Below, piece after piece: positions 36,301 through 48,747 of a stretch of 64,000 nucleotides of DNA; position 1 is the stretch's first letter, and every line of letters starts with the position of its first letter. The stretch comes from Limonium bicolor (Eukaryota; Streptophyta; Magnoliopsida; Caryophyllales; Plumbaginaceae): positions 251,247,810 through 251,311,809 of the forward strand of contig CM041782.1 of the NCBI GenBank assembly GCA_023374045.1, read 5' to 3'. The position numbers and the translations under genes are program-made. Below the pieces are notes generated by a model that worked only from the letters and a program-made list of their open reading frames with translations, was not told the DNA's origin and did no database searches.

Positions 36301-39300
36301 TCAATTCCAGAAGTTTTATGTTTCTGTATAGATCTGTTACAGAAGATAAAAGTGTTGCAGTGGTTTGTTAAGAGTTTAAAACTATACTGAGACACATAAA
36401 TGAATCATTAATTAAAGTTAGAAACACTGTGGGGAAGGTGGAAATCGAAGTAAACAGAAAAGAAGAAAGGACAAGAGATGGTACACTGATTTCAGGTTAT
36501 AGATTTTCAGTACTAGGGTACTTCTGTATAACCCCATTTTCAGAGGAGTTAAGGAGGTTGAAGTGACATTGACTGGGATCTAGCACGTTTCTAAAACACT
36601 TTAGTAGGTGGACATGTTCTTGGGAGTAGTAGGAATAACTAGTGGTTTAACACAGGAATCAGGAATCGAAAAGAGATATACAAGTTGAGTTTCAGATTTT
36701 CCAACAGCAGGTTGTTTTGGTTTTATTGTGTACAGGAGCTGTATTGATGTGTTAATGGATTGAGAGTGAACTTAGAACTTTGTGAGTAACTTAGCTAAGA
36801 GTGTGAACACGTGGGAGAAACAGGAAGTCAGTTTGGTGAGTAAACAAAAAGGGCTAGAAGAGTAGATAATAGAAAGTAATTTCTGGTTTCAGTTTTTCTT
36901 CCTGAAACTTGTGCTCTCTGTGTAACCGCATTACAGAGGGCTTACAAGGGCAGTATTGAATGGTAATCAATCCTAAAACTTAACTAATACACTCAAGAAA
37001 GATACAAGCACTTTAGAGAAAAATTAGAGGCTAGAATAATTCACCATCTGAAAGAACCAAACAGAAACACAACTTCTGTTTTGGGTTTTGTCTCTCTTCC
37101 TGTAACTGTTTTCTGTACAGCTGAAGCAATAATGTCATAAGAGCTTTGTATTGGTTATTATTTAACATACAACCCAGCCATTTCACCTAAGTGGATCTGT
37201 AGGAAATTGGGATGGGATTAGAAGCTGATAACCAAACTGCAAGGGAAAGAATGAAGAGGTTTGACACTGGATGTAGTTTCTGTTCAGATTGTTGGTGTTT
37301 CTGTATAATGAAGTACAGTAGAAGAGTGACTGTTAAAAGGGGGATTCAGATACCATGTAGTTGCAAAGTTATAAAGTATGGTGAATGCGGTATGACCTAA
37401 CGTAAGTGGTAAAGATTAGAATGTTGAGAGTATGGGGTTTGATGAGAAATGGAGTCGATATATGTGTACACTACCGGTAATTATGACAAGGATTATAAAA
37501 CCTTGAGTTATAATCTGTCACAAGTTTTGATGTCATAGGATTTAGTATCTACGACATGTGATAAGTATGTGATTATATTGTGACCAATGAGAATTATATG
37601 ATAAAGAACACAAGTGTATCATATGTGTACCTTATTTTCGGTACATACATATAACTACCAAAACTATGTTATAAAGTTAAATGACACATAAAATGTCATG
37701 TTATATGACATTATGAAATAAGTGTAAGCTAAACAATATTATGTGATCCAAACCATAGTTACTAAAACTGTCATACTGAGTGTATGTGTATATGTAAATA
37801 CACGTCAAGGATAAAGGTATAAATTATAGTATACCATGACGTAAAAACACTATAGTTAATATACGATTTTGATAGGATAAACAACCTTGAATGAAAAATA
37901 ACAAGTGCATAATGTGAGATTCCATACCCCAATGTAAACCGAGTACTAACTCACACTACGAGTAAGGAGCTTAAAGATAACGAAACCGGAACTCATAGCA
38001 GTTGTATTACTGGGGTTACAGACATTATTAGGAAATACCGAATCGTACTGTCATGTGGATTGACATATAGCGTTCTTCGTATTGTTAGATCGCCTGTCAG
38101 ACGTGCGCGCTCGAGGAAGCTTAGAGGCCTACACTACGCGACCGTGACACGGTGTACGGTATGTAAAGGGATTTGATCCGAGTTGTCCTGAGGAATTCCT
38201 CGGGCTCGGATTTGTTTGATAAATAACTTGTGTGAATGTATGTATGTGATGTATGCATGTGTATGATGCGTAGTTATGTTCATTGCATTATTTACTTATG
38301 CACGAACGTCCTACGGGACTAATACTACGTCGACTATAGATCGACTTATACAAAACTACATATGCGAAATGTGTGATTGTGACCACTATTGCTTGACTTA
38401 ATACGCTAAGTATTACAAGTACGTAGTTATAACCTAAGTAAAATACTTAGGAACGGGACACGGCATTGTCGGTCTCTAGATCTTTGACTCGAAAGTAAAT
38501 GTTACCTAGAATAATTCTAGGCATGCGTAAGACCCATAGGGCAGCCAATAAATTAAGTGATGTACTCCATAAAAAAACTGTAACTGACTATCTAACTAAC
38601 AAAGCTAACAGTGGAGTGTGAATGAATGTGATGATGTACCTTAATCCAGACAGTCACTGGCTGCTGGTCGCGCGTAGAGATCTCTTGGGATATCCCGTAT
38701 CGGGTTTTCCCTAGTTAAATCCTGATCGAGCCTAGATAGATCGTCAGGCGGAGTGTGCTACCGTTGGCACCAGGCCCTTGGCCACCTAAATGGACGCCTT
38801 TACAAAGGCAAAGTGAATAAGTCCCAGAGTCTTCGGATGATCAGGGCAGTGAGCACCTTTGTGTGTACGTGGGACTACTGTCCAAGTGAGTATATTTCGG
38901 GTTGTCCTAACTGACGCCCGACTGTGCTAATCTAACAAACGATATGTGAAGGCCCGGAGGGCCGAGTGAGTGATGTACTATGTGATGATGTTAACATGCG
39001 ATGAATGAGTTCTCAATACCATTGTATTGTATGATGTATGACAGTAATGTGTGTATATATATATGACTGATTGGATTGGATGAATGATTATATAATCATG
39101 CATGTTGTTACAGTATTTATCATATTTGTAAAATGACAAAGCATGAAATCAATCTAATATCAAGACGGTTAAAAATGACAAGTGACCAATAGGGTCCAGA
39201 TCCGGCATACTCAGCGTCTATCGCTGATACTACACTTATTGCGCAGGTTGCTGAACCCGTTGAAGCCGAAGTGCGGGATTGGGTAGTTAGGACATTGTGA

Positions 39301-39562
39301 GATTTGGATTATGTTTAGATGCTCATAGTAGTTGTGCGTTTGATACTTAGATAGAAATGTAGATGGTATCTCGTTGTCACTGCGGATTGTATTTTTATGT
39401 TTAATTTTGTTAAGATGATGTACTACTACATCACTCGTATGGGCGAGTGGTGGCAAGTAACACCCATGTGAGTTCTATTACTGTAATTACTTCCGCTGTG
39501 AGACGCCTTTATTTCCTGTTCACGTGAGCGACTATTACGTAATTGTTAGGAGGGGTGTTACA
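33308..39562 (+). mobile_element. Family 3 LTR, copy c (3' end of the tandem array)
   Basis: 6255 bp, TGAAATATCCCTAAG to GGGGTGTTACA, closely matching copy b. It is followed not by a PBS but by unrelated sequence (TTCAAAATG), so this is the right edge of the array. The left edge is in the gap, so target-site duplication cannot be checked. Confidence 0.95.
33698..33781 (-). other. tRNA-derived sequence, antisense in U3 of LTR c
   Basis: Copy of the 21691-21774 sequence with the same A-box-like and B-box-like motifs at the same distance from the LTR start (about 390 bp). Confidence 0.55.
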
Positions 39563-40660
39563 TTCAAAATGAAATTTTATCTTTGAAGATGCAGAATGCT
39601 TCTCTAGAAGCCAAAATTCATTGGGGTGCCTCGCAGCGTGACATTGAAAAAGCCCTTGAGGCTTCCAATGCTGGAAGAAATTTTTTGGAGGAAGAGTTGG
39701 TGTGTAGAGAATCAAATAAAATCTCTGGAAGAATAGTTATCCCAGCGTCAAGGTATGCTTTTTTATTTCCGGAAGTTTCTTATGGAAATTTTCTACTTCT
39801 ATTTTTGTTTGTTGCTTTGTCTCCTTTACTTTTTTGAGATTTTGAACTACTTTGTCTTTGCCTCTTTTAGATTATGATGTCTTGCTTAGCCGCCTTCGAA
39901 AGCTTTCCATAAAGAATACAGGTTTGAAGGACTAAGGAAATAATCTAGAGGGAGAACGAGATCACTACCATTAGTTGGCCATAAGATACGAGAGTTAGGT
40001 TGAGAGCTTCGATGAGTTCTACCGTAGGTCTTGTATTACTACACAAGAGAAGGACATGACTATTTCCTCCCTAAAGAATCTGCTTAAATCTTAATGCAAA
40101 AAAGTTAGTGAATGCATGTCGCCTGGTGGTAGGGAATTATTTTATGACAAGAAATGCATTCTTGGCAAGGCGTTGTCCGATAACTTATCCTTTGATGAGA
40201 TAGCAGGGCACACAAAGTTTTTTGAAGAGGTGGAGGCTCTTGACCGGAAGCCGGGAGGTACCTGCTTTTCTCCTCCCATGGATTTTTATGTGCGTCCGGT
40301 GATGGGAGGGATGCTCGCCTTCCAATGATAAATGAGGAAAAAGAGATGTTCAAGTATGACGAGAGTGTCGTTGCTTGCGGAAGAAAAGCTAGAGATTAGT
40401 AGTAAAATTTGTTGTTAGGTTTTGTAAGGGATCCTCTTTTTGTAAAAATGTGTTGTCTACCAAAAATGATTGTTTTGTAGTCGCTTACTTTGGGCTTTTT
40501 GGAGCAACCAATTAAGCCCAAAGATACTTTATTTTTTAAAAATATTTTTTTATAAATGAAACTACGAGGGCATCCCATGACCAGAGCTCTCTGTAGAACA
40601 TAGTTGGGGTTTTTTTACCGCTTCCCTTTCGTTGCTTATCATTAATGTTCCTGATGATAT
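39563..40660 (+). pseudogene. Unidentified gene-like remnant
   Basis: Two frames look more protein-like than the surroundings. One, near 39583-39752, reads LEAKIHWGASQRDIEKALEA and on. It ends at a possible donor (TCAAGGTATGC) and may resume after a TTTTAG acceptor near 39870. The other, near 40116-40328, includes SPGGRELFYDKKCILGKAL and ends in two stops. Stops and frame breaks separate them. I do not recognise the family; a decayed host exon set or a transposon protein are both possible. Confidence 0.25.
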
Positions 40661-41015
40661 CTGTTGGGATAAAACTACACGTTAATATATATAGATTTAT
40701 AGCAAACTAATAGGCAAGTGCACCTATTCGGAGTAGTATAACAAGTGTCGTATCCACAGGAAAATTGTTCAATTATCCTAGTCTTGGTAGTTAATTAAAA
40801 CTGTAAAAAGGGGTTTAGCCGGAGGCAAGCTTGATTTGTTGTTGGATTAGTACAGAAATAAAAAAACAGTAAAAATAGGTGAATTAAGTGATGTGGATGG
40901 AAAAGGTATCCTAGGATAGCGGGGGAATTGCCTAAATTACTTAAACAGATTTATAACCTTGTCTCAATTATTTATTGTCTATTAGAGTTAATAATTGTCG
41001 GTTACGAACTCTTAG
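40661..41015. repeat. Old repeat, left part (interrupted by a solo LTR)
   Basis: AT-rich repeat that may begin TGTTGGGATAAAAC at 40661. It contains GCAAGTGCACC (40714) and GTATCCACAGG (about 40750), a motif pair common in plant repeats and found in reverse near 5070-5140. It is broken at 41015 by the minus-strand LTR and resumes at 45532. Confidence 0.4.
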
Positions 41016-41107
41016 TGTAACACCCCATCCAACAACAAACACATAACAACATTCTGCAGCGGAAAATATACTACTTCACATTACTTAACTCGTTGGTGTT
41101 ACACGCC

Positions 41108-41129
41108 GTTAACCACCCACGTGGCTAAC
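41108..41129 (-). other. Conserved U5 hairpin in the solo LTR
   Basis: In the LTR sense the arms are GTTAGCCAC and GTGGTTAAC (one G-U pair), loop GTGG. Same position and size as in the other LTRs. Confidence 0.7.
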
Positions 41130-42930
41130 AAGGCTATTACATAAACATTGTACCGGTCTGATGGACTAGATTCCCGAGCGACTACACATTATTATCCCTT
41201 TCCATTAACAACAAAACATACACATACCTTCCAACTGTACCGAGTATTTACAACTGATGCCGATAACAACTTCGGTCTTACTACACCTACTGTATATATA
41301 CAACTTGCACGATTACCCATGTACAACGACTACCCCGTCCTATTCTCGAACGGCTTCCAGCTCTTGTACCTGAAATAGGAAAAGAAGAGAAAGGGTGGCC
41401 CCCAAGGGTCTCAGCACCTTTGCTGGTATGGTAATCCCGCAGCCCACATGCTACCGGGCCACGCACAACTAATTGTCGTCTTAGCATGCGATTGATTTTA
41501 TTTGAATCATGCATGTAACTTAAAACACACAACACGAATCATTCCGCCTCAATGGGCTCAACAACAGATAACATATCCATACTTTATAGGTCACTCATGG
41601 TATTCTTTACCCCTAGAGTGTTTCTCCTCTAATGGAGCTACTTCCTTAATAGACGACAACTACCCATTAATCGGGTTATCCTTAAACGCCTCTTATCACA
41701 AACTGGGATTCATATCCATGATCCACATACTCCACAATTTACAACGTATAACATACATCACACAACAACACATAACAACTCTGTTCACGTTACAACGTGC
41801 ACATAATAACATCGCAACAGATATTGCATCATATCAACAACACATAACATAACGGGTGCGGTTCTCTTAGGAGCCGACCCAAACATAGTTAATTCACTGG
41901 TGAGCCTAGTGAATGATGTCACCCCCATGGTAAGCTCGTTATACAACACTCATTACCATCCTAATAGTCGGACGAGTAACTTAAGTTAAGATGGTTAGGT
42001 TTTGTGGCTCTTCTCTGTGGCCCGAACACACCACACAAAACACATGTTCCCCCTAAACCGATCTAAGTCAGAATAGCTAAGCTTTGGAATAAGCTAATGG
42101 GAGATCATAACCCGTGAGGGAAACAACCATAACAGAGAGAAGGGTAAGGCTAAGAAGGATACCCACTCCCAAACAACGCGCGACCGGCCAAACCGGATTC
42201 CTCACCACTGTTAGTACATACTTACTTTAAGATATTAATTAGAACCCCACTATGGAGTCTATCACATCTACACACCATACAGTATTACAACTGGGTTTGA
42301 CACACAAGGGAGATCCCTACATTCACATACACAAATATCACATAATCAACACACGCATAGCCGTGATTAGAACGTCCCATGGTTCGGGTCGTTTAATCCG
42401 AATACCGAACTCTCATATGACCCTGGACTCAGTTAACTAAGGTTAACACTTCTGAGGTTAAACGGTATCGGAACTAGACACGTCACATATATGAATTACT
42501 GTAAACTCATTACATGTTTTATCTTACAACGTGGTAAACATACAGAAAAACACATTGGCATACAAGCCGGTGTAATCCGGTAGGACACAGGTTGCAAGAA
42601 AACCATACCTTTCACCGGAGTCCACTTTATCACGTCCCCTTATGTTCCTCGAGCAATTCTCGAACAACTATTAACATTACATGTACTTTTATTATCATCG
42701 GGGTAACATGATTGTTTAAAGTCTAATGCTTATAACTTTTCCCCGTTAACTTAGTTACATAACTTCACATTTTAACTTGTTTTACTTTTACATTTTAATA
42801 CAATTTTTCCCCTCTAAATTGTCATTATAACTCACTTAACATGTCCTTTGTAATCTTATAACATCATTACTTAATAATCCCCATCATCCTATAACCTTAA
42901 ACGAATTTTTTTTTTTTACATACTTTGGGC

Positions 42931-43178
42931 CGTCCGACCCACCGTCCGACCCACAACTGGGTCGGACCGTTCCAGAAACTTTTCCCGTCTTTTAAATACA
43001 CCTGTCCGACCCATGTCCGACCCAACCATCTGGGTCGGACCATTCCAGAGACTTAGAGCACACACGTCCGACCCATGTCCGACCCAAGCCCTCTGGGTCG
43101 GACCGTTCCAGAACCTATTACTGACGTCTAACAGAGGCTGTCCGACCCAAACTTGGGTCGGACCCCTGGGTCGGACGC
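42931..43178 (-). repeat. Mid-LTR palindromic hairpin array of the solo LTR
   Basis: Four units of GTCCGACCCA facing TGGGTCGGAC, spaced by TTCCAGAA-type spacers. Similar in sequence to the array at 2336-2667. Confidence 0.85.
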
Positions 43179-44795
43179 CACCAGAATATGCCCAAACATT
43201 GTCAAATCCTCTCCAAACTTCTCCTAAGGCCTCCAATTGTATCTTAACATCATTTGGTACACTTATATCCTCATACAACATCCATGAAACTCATTACCTA
43301 TCACCTTAAACACTTACTCATTTCATACCGAAATTCCTAATACTTATGTTATTTCCTCCTTAGTTTTCCAAGTGGTGTTTCATACCTATGATAACCACTA
43401 TGCCAACAATGTTTCCTCACCACTATACATCATCTCCCAAGCATCTTTTCTTTCTAAACAACTCCTTGAACATCTTTACAAGTTATAGCTTCCCATGCAA
43501 CAAATCACTTCATCCCTTTTTCACCAACAATACACAAGTCTTAAATACAATCTCACCATGAATCTTGAAATGTCCCAAAGCATTCTTTTGCATTCTAAAT
43601 CCTCTAGAACATTGCCTAAGCCCTTTTTACATCTTTAAACACCATAATACATGTTTCTTCCACTAGTTGAACACTTAACCATTTTAAACATTTCCTAACT
43701 TACCAAACTCATTTTAAACCCTTAGAACTTCTTGTTTATTACCTAAATTTTGACATGAACTCTCCTAGAGCATTACTAAACCAAGACACATTGTCTTCAC
43801 CATCAAACAACCAAGAACACTAAAATCCATCAAACACATTCTTATACACAAACTTCACACATTTAGCACTACATCACAATATAGTGCATAATTTAAATTG
43901 CATGGCACTTAGGCCCTTAAATAACATGGCTCTTAGGCCCTTAAGATGCATAAATCATAAACACTGAATTTCCCACATTGTATTTGCCTTTGACCTGCAA
44001 ATACACTCAACAATACATATGTCTTTTACTAAGCCCTTGAGAGCATTCTTCTAAGTCATTTTCCCTTGGCTCCTTAAATCATTTTCATAAGCAATACAAG
44101 CTCATTTCTACTAAGACTTTAAACCACATTAGGTTAGCACATTTACCTCTTTTCCTCACAAACTTCTTTCTTGTTTCCTTGACTAAATTGGCAAGGCTTT
44201 TAGTTGCTTGTCAACTTCTAAACATTATACAAATAATATAATGAGTATACAAGCTTTAAGCTTCATCTCATTGTAAACCCTAGTTACATATATTATCTTA
44301 AGGTATTAAAATGATTGTTTTACCTTGGAATGGAAAGAGAGCTTGAATGAGTATCAAGAGGGGACTCCTCCTAGCCCTTGGAAGATTCAAATGAAGCTAA
44401 AACAAGCAAGGTGAAAACACCATTGTGAGGTGAATTTTCGGACAACACAAAACATGAAGGAAACATCATTTTTCTTTGAGTTTCCTTACCTTGAAACAAA
44501 GGAGAACAACAAGGTGTGAAAAGATGAAGTCAAGCTCCATCAATGGGGAATCTCCTTGGCACCGAAATGAGGCTTTTGAAGATTTGAAAAGATAGAAGTG
44601 TAGAGCTTGCTCCAACTAGAAGAATGGTGGTCTTGAAATTGAATTTAGACCATGAAGCTAGGAGTTACAAGCATTCAAAGATGGAGTTCTTGTGTGGAAC
44701 TATAGCAAATCGTAAAAGAGAGAAAGAAGGAAGGTAGAAGACGGTGGGAACAAGAGAGGAATGAGAGAGTGAGTTCTAAGTTTGCTTTTGGAAGA

Positions 44796-44810
44796 TATTT
44801 ATGATATAAA
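44796..44810 (-). promoter_or_regulatory. Probable TATA region of the minus-strand solo LTR
   Basis: On the minus strand reads TTTATATCATAAATA, aligned with the TTTATAAGTATAAATA of the 120-4009 LTR. If still active it would drive transcription leftward. Confidence 0.4.
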
Positions 44811-45526
44811 GTAACTTTCTTCTTTTACTTACTTTTCCTTCCTTTCCTTAATTGATTTCTTTTACATGTTGGTGACTCACCATAACAAAAACCGGCCCCC
44901 AATAGTTACCTAGGGGTGTTTTAGTCTTTATTGATCAATTGTCTCACTTATAACAACATATGTTACAAACTAGCTTATTAAAGTTACTATTCATGAAAAC
45001 AAGGCACATAGAATTGAAATTTTTGATTTCCCATTGATATAGACTTCCAAATGTGATACTATATAGTACACATGTTAATTAAAGAGTAATGATGGACATT
45101 TAGCCACTCAAAACTCATTTACAAGACAATTTTTCAAAAACGTGCTTTAAGACTCCTTAAAGCACTTTTTGTGTTTTAACTTGTTTTCAAGCTTGGTTTT
45201 CTTTGGTAATTGATTTAATATGTTCATTAACTTATTTATAAGGTATAGGTATGACCATTGTTTGGTTTAACTATCTACCAAAGTTTCCTAAGGACTTAAT
45301 TAGCCTTATTAAATCATAATTGAATATTATTAAGTCTTGGTAGGCTCTTTGGGTCCTAACCAAGTTCACTTTTAGCTTAGAGCATGTTTTTGCTCAAACT
45401 GTATCTTAGTGCTTTTTTGCATTTACTATGGTTTAAATTGTTCACTGATGTCTCTAAGGCACTTTTTTAGCCTTTATATACCATAGTTTAATATTTAAAC
45501 CACATATCAAGGTTTGGGGTATTTCA

Positions 45527-46417
45527 CTTAGTAATAGCCTTAGTATTTTCCTGCTCAATCCGGAGTGTAAATACTAAGATTAATTCCTTTGTGGTACTTA
45601 GACTATCTCAAAATCATATGTTGATAGTTACCATAAAAATGCAGTTGTTTGTCACGCAAAGCATTTAACAATATTAGCTGAAAGGAATTAAAACAATTTA
45701 ATTAGAGAGACAGGTAATAAATACTGTTTTACATAATATTAGAATCAAACCCCCATCCTAGGATATAAAAGAAAATTACTCAGACATTAACAGGAATAAG
45801 AAGTTAGCACAGATAGAATTAGCCATTATTTCAGAAAAAGAACTGGTCTGCTCTCGCTCTCACTGCTGCTCTTCTATTTCTTTTGTTTCTGCGTGAGTAT
45901 GGAATGTTGTGGTGTTACGGGAGAAAATGAGTGGAAGAGAATGGATGAGTGTGGTGAATGATTTCTTCAGTCTCCCGTCGTGGTGTAGTTTTTTTTATGG
46001 TAGAAGGACTGGGTTTATATAGAGGCAGAGGATGAGGTTGAAGAGCTGGAGCATGCGTGCTAGTGGATGAACAAGATAAGGGAGGTAGATGGATTGAGGC
46101 TGCAGAACACGTGAGGATTTTCAGGACTGTCGGCCGCACCTGATCTTGTTGTCTGTAGGCGCCGCAACGAAGAAGATAAACAACTCTGTCGCGTTAATTA
46201 TTTCCTGTCCGTGCTTTTGTCCTGGCTTAATTCCACGGACTGGGCTTCAGTTTTGCCGCGTCCGGGTTTATGTCCGCCCTTTTAGGGCCGGACGTCTCAC
46301 GCGTCTATTTCCGCGGACGTGCCACGGTTGTTACTCACGTCCGCCCTCTGTCCGCCTTTCTTTCCACGGACACAGTGCGTCCGGGTCTCTGTCCGGATTT
46401 CTTTCCCCGGACGTGAC
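45527..46417. repeat. Old repeat, right part, with a GC-rich hairpin tract
   Basis: Continues 40661-41015 after the duplicated CTTAG. On the minus strand CTATATAAACCC near 46015 looks like a TATA box, suggesting a minus-strand promoter. From about 46207 to 46414 lie several GTCCG-rich palindromic units (GTCCGG or GTCCGC arms facing CCGGAC or GCGGAC). Element D is inserted at 46417/46418. Confidence 0.4.
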
Positions 46418-48565
46418 TGAAATACCCCAGACGTTAATGTGTTAATTAAATGTGTAATTATTATTTTCTAAGGCTAATTAAGTCCTTAAGATCATTGGTG
46501 AAGAAAATAAAAACCAAAAAGAAAAAGAAAATGCGTAAAAGTCACAAAACGTGAAAACGCGTTTTTAATTATTTTAGGAGGCATATAACCTTCATTAGGG
46601 TTATAAATATATTTTTATACCTTAACTATACACTAAGAACACGTGGGAAAAATTCCCGAAGAAAACGGATCCAAACAATGCGTTAAAATGCTAACGGAGT
46701 CTTAAAGCGTGTTTTCGAGGAACCCGAAAACGTGACTTTAAACAGTTAAACGACCCCGTAAAATTATAGTCAAATATATAACTATAATGAAACCTTAATG
46801 GAAGCCTAAGGGCTATCAAAATTTAAGAAACGAGAAAAATCCGAGAAACGGGCCCGGTTAGTGAATAGTGCTGAAACCGGGTAAATTAACGAGCGTTTTC
46901 TGTAAAAACCGAAAAACGCTCCAGCTGGTATTATATTAGTGGGGCCGGTTTTGTAACTAGTAAGCAGCCTCCCCTCTCTTTTACTAGTAAACAAGAAAGA
47001 AAAGAAAAGAAAGAGAAAAGCAAAAAGTAGAGAGAAAAGTACAAATCACTTTAACACTCTCTCTCTCCCATTCCTATTCTCTCACTCACGGTTTTTCCCC
47101 CCATCTGAACTCTCCTTCTTCCTCCAGCCAAGTATGGCGATTTTGAAGCTCCTCCATGGCAGCCTCACTTCCTCTCCTTGTACAAGCTCTATTCATGCTC
47201 CAAACTCAAAAATAATTACATATTTGTAATCCCTGCATCCACCTCTATCATTCCCTCTTTTCAAAATTCGAAAAGGATGAGTTTCATCTCCATGGGTTTT
47301 CCCCATTTGAAGAGAAAAGCACACCATTGTGAAGCTTGGAGTCTCCTCTTCATTCTAAGGTAAAAATTCCCAAGAAAAAGTCATCTTTCATTCACCTCTT
47401 GGTGTAATCGATTTTTCACCATTTTGATACCTTGTTTTTCTTCTTGTTCTTGAGCTCCAAATTAATCCTTCAATGGTGGAGTAATTCCCTTCTTGATTCA
47501 AGGGAGAGAATCCCTCTTAAAAGCTTCAAAAAGGTAAACCCTAACTTGTGTTCTAAGCCCTTTGATTGAATTGAGTTTTCTAAGGGTTTAGATAATTAAT
47601 TGAGTGTGTTTTGTGTTCTTGGATGTTGGGGTGGAGCTTGGAAACTCCACACCCTTTTAACCGACTTTGGAAGAGATGAGGAGCAAGAAGAGAATTAAAG
47701 AGACTTGTGAAATTAAGGTAAGGAATCCACCTTGAACCTTGTTTATAATTGTTTAAGTGTTTGGGGTGGGTAAACAAGGTAATGAACCCAAAATGATGGA
47801 TTGAAATATATGTTGAAAATGTGTTTAATTGGTTTGGAGAGGTTTGTGAATTAATGTTGAGTAAAGGGCCTTAAGAGCCAAATGTTGTGAGTTTGTGATT
47901 GATAATGTGGTTATTGAGATTATGGAGATTTTGGTGATTGTGTTGTTGTTGTTGGTGAATTTGAGGATTTTGTTATGTGCTGTTAGGACCCTTGAAAGGG
48001 TGTGGCTAGATTAGGGATGAGAAGGATGAAAGTTGATGAGGATGGATGTGTAAAGTTTATGGGGAGATTATGGCAAAATTTTGGTAGAAAGATGATGTTT
48101 GATGATGGTTGATGGATGAGAGAACTTAGGTATTCAAATGGGATGTTTAATGATAAGAGAGTACAAATCTGTAGCATAATGGTGCTAGGTAACTTGGAAT
48201 TTCAAGGAAAAGAGTTGGTGTTTGTAATTGGTGAAACGAAGATTGAATGTGGGTTTTAGAAGTGCATTTATGTAGGAATGATTTATAATGGTCATTGATG
48301 GTTTTGGTGAGATTGGTAGAAGGTAAGAACTATCAAAAGGAAATAGGAATGCACAAGTGTGCAAAATGCAAGAATGTGAAAAGTGAGTTTGTTGAATTTG
48401 AGCAAGAATTGGGTGGTGGATTAAGCCAAGGATTTGGAGTGGTTTAGAGTATGCTTTGAGGAGATTAATTATGTATAAAACTTGTGGAAAGATTAGGGAA
48501 AGTTTGAGTATGGTTTAAGGGTGGATTTGGGGCTTAAAAAGTACCTCAATAGCAGTTTTTAGCAG

Positions 48566-48747
48566 GGTCCGGGACTTAGGATATGTACCAAGTCCCGGAC
48601 CGCATCAAAAAACAAGCCGAGAGTGAGTGCAGGAATTGGTCCGGGACTTAAGTCCAGGACCAAGTCCCAGACCAGTGTATGAAAATAGGCCGAGAGTTCA
48701 TTCCTTTATTGGTCCGGGACCTAGGGTGAGGACCAAGTCCCGGACCA
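48566..48747 (+). repeat. Mid-LTR hairpin array, GGTCCGGGAC type
   Basis: Three units, each GGTCCGGGACTTA or close facing AAGTCCCGGACC or close, at 70-80 bp spacing. Same location in the LTR as the arrays of families 1 and F but with another palindrome. Confidence 0.85.

Larger units (their letters stand above)
41016..45526 (-). mobile_element. Solo family 1 LTR, minus strand, with target duplication CTTAG
   Basis: 4511 bp from TGTAACACCCC to GGGGTATTTCA, flanked by CTTAG at 41011-41015 and 45527-45531. Perfect 5-bp duplications and no internal region identify a solo LTR, left by recombination between the two LTRs of a full element. In reverse it follows the family 1 LTRs (same TTGGTTTTCTTTGGTAATTG block, TATA region near 44800). 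It has its own hairpin array at 42931-43178. Frames at 42916-43309 merely translate that array. Confidence 0.95.

Noticed and set aside
42916..43309. Two overlapping frames rich in Gly, Pro and Trp
   Set aside because: They are translations of the palindromic hairpin array (VGPFQ-type repeats), not a gene.
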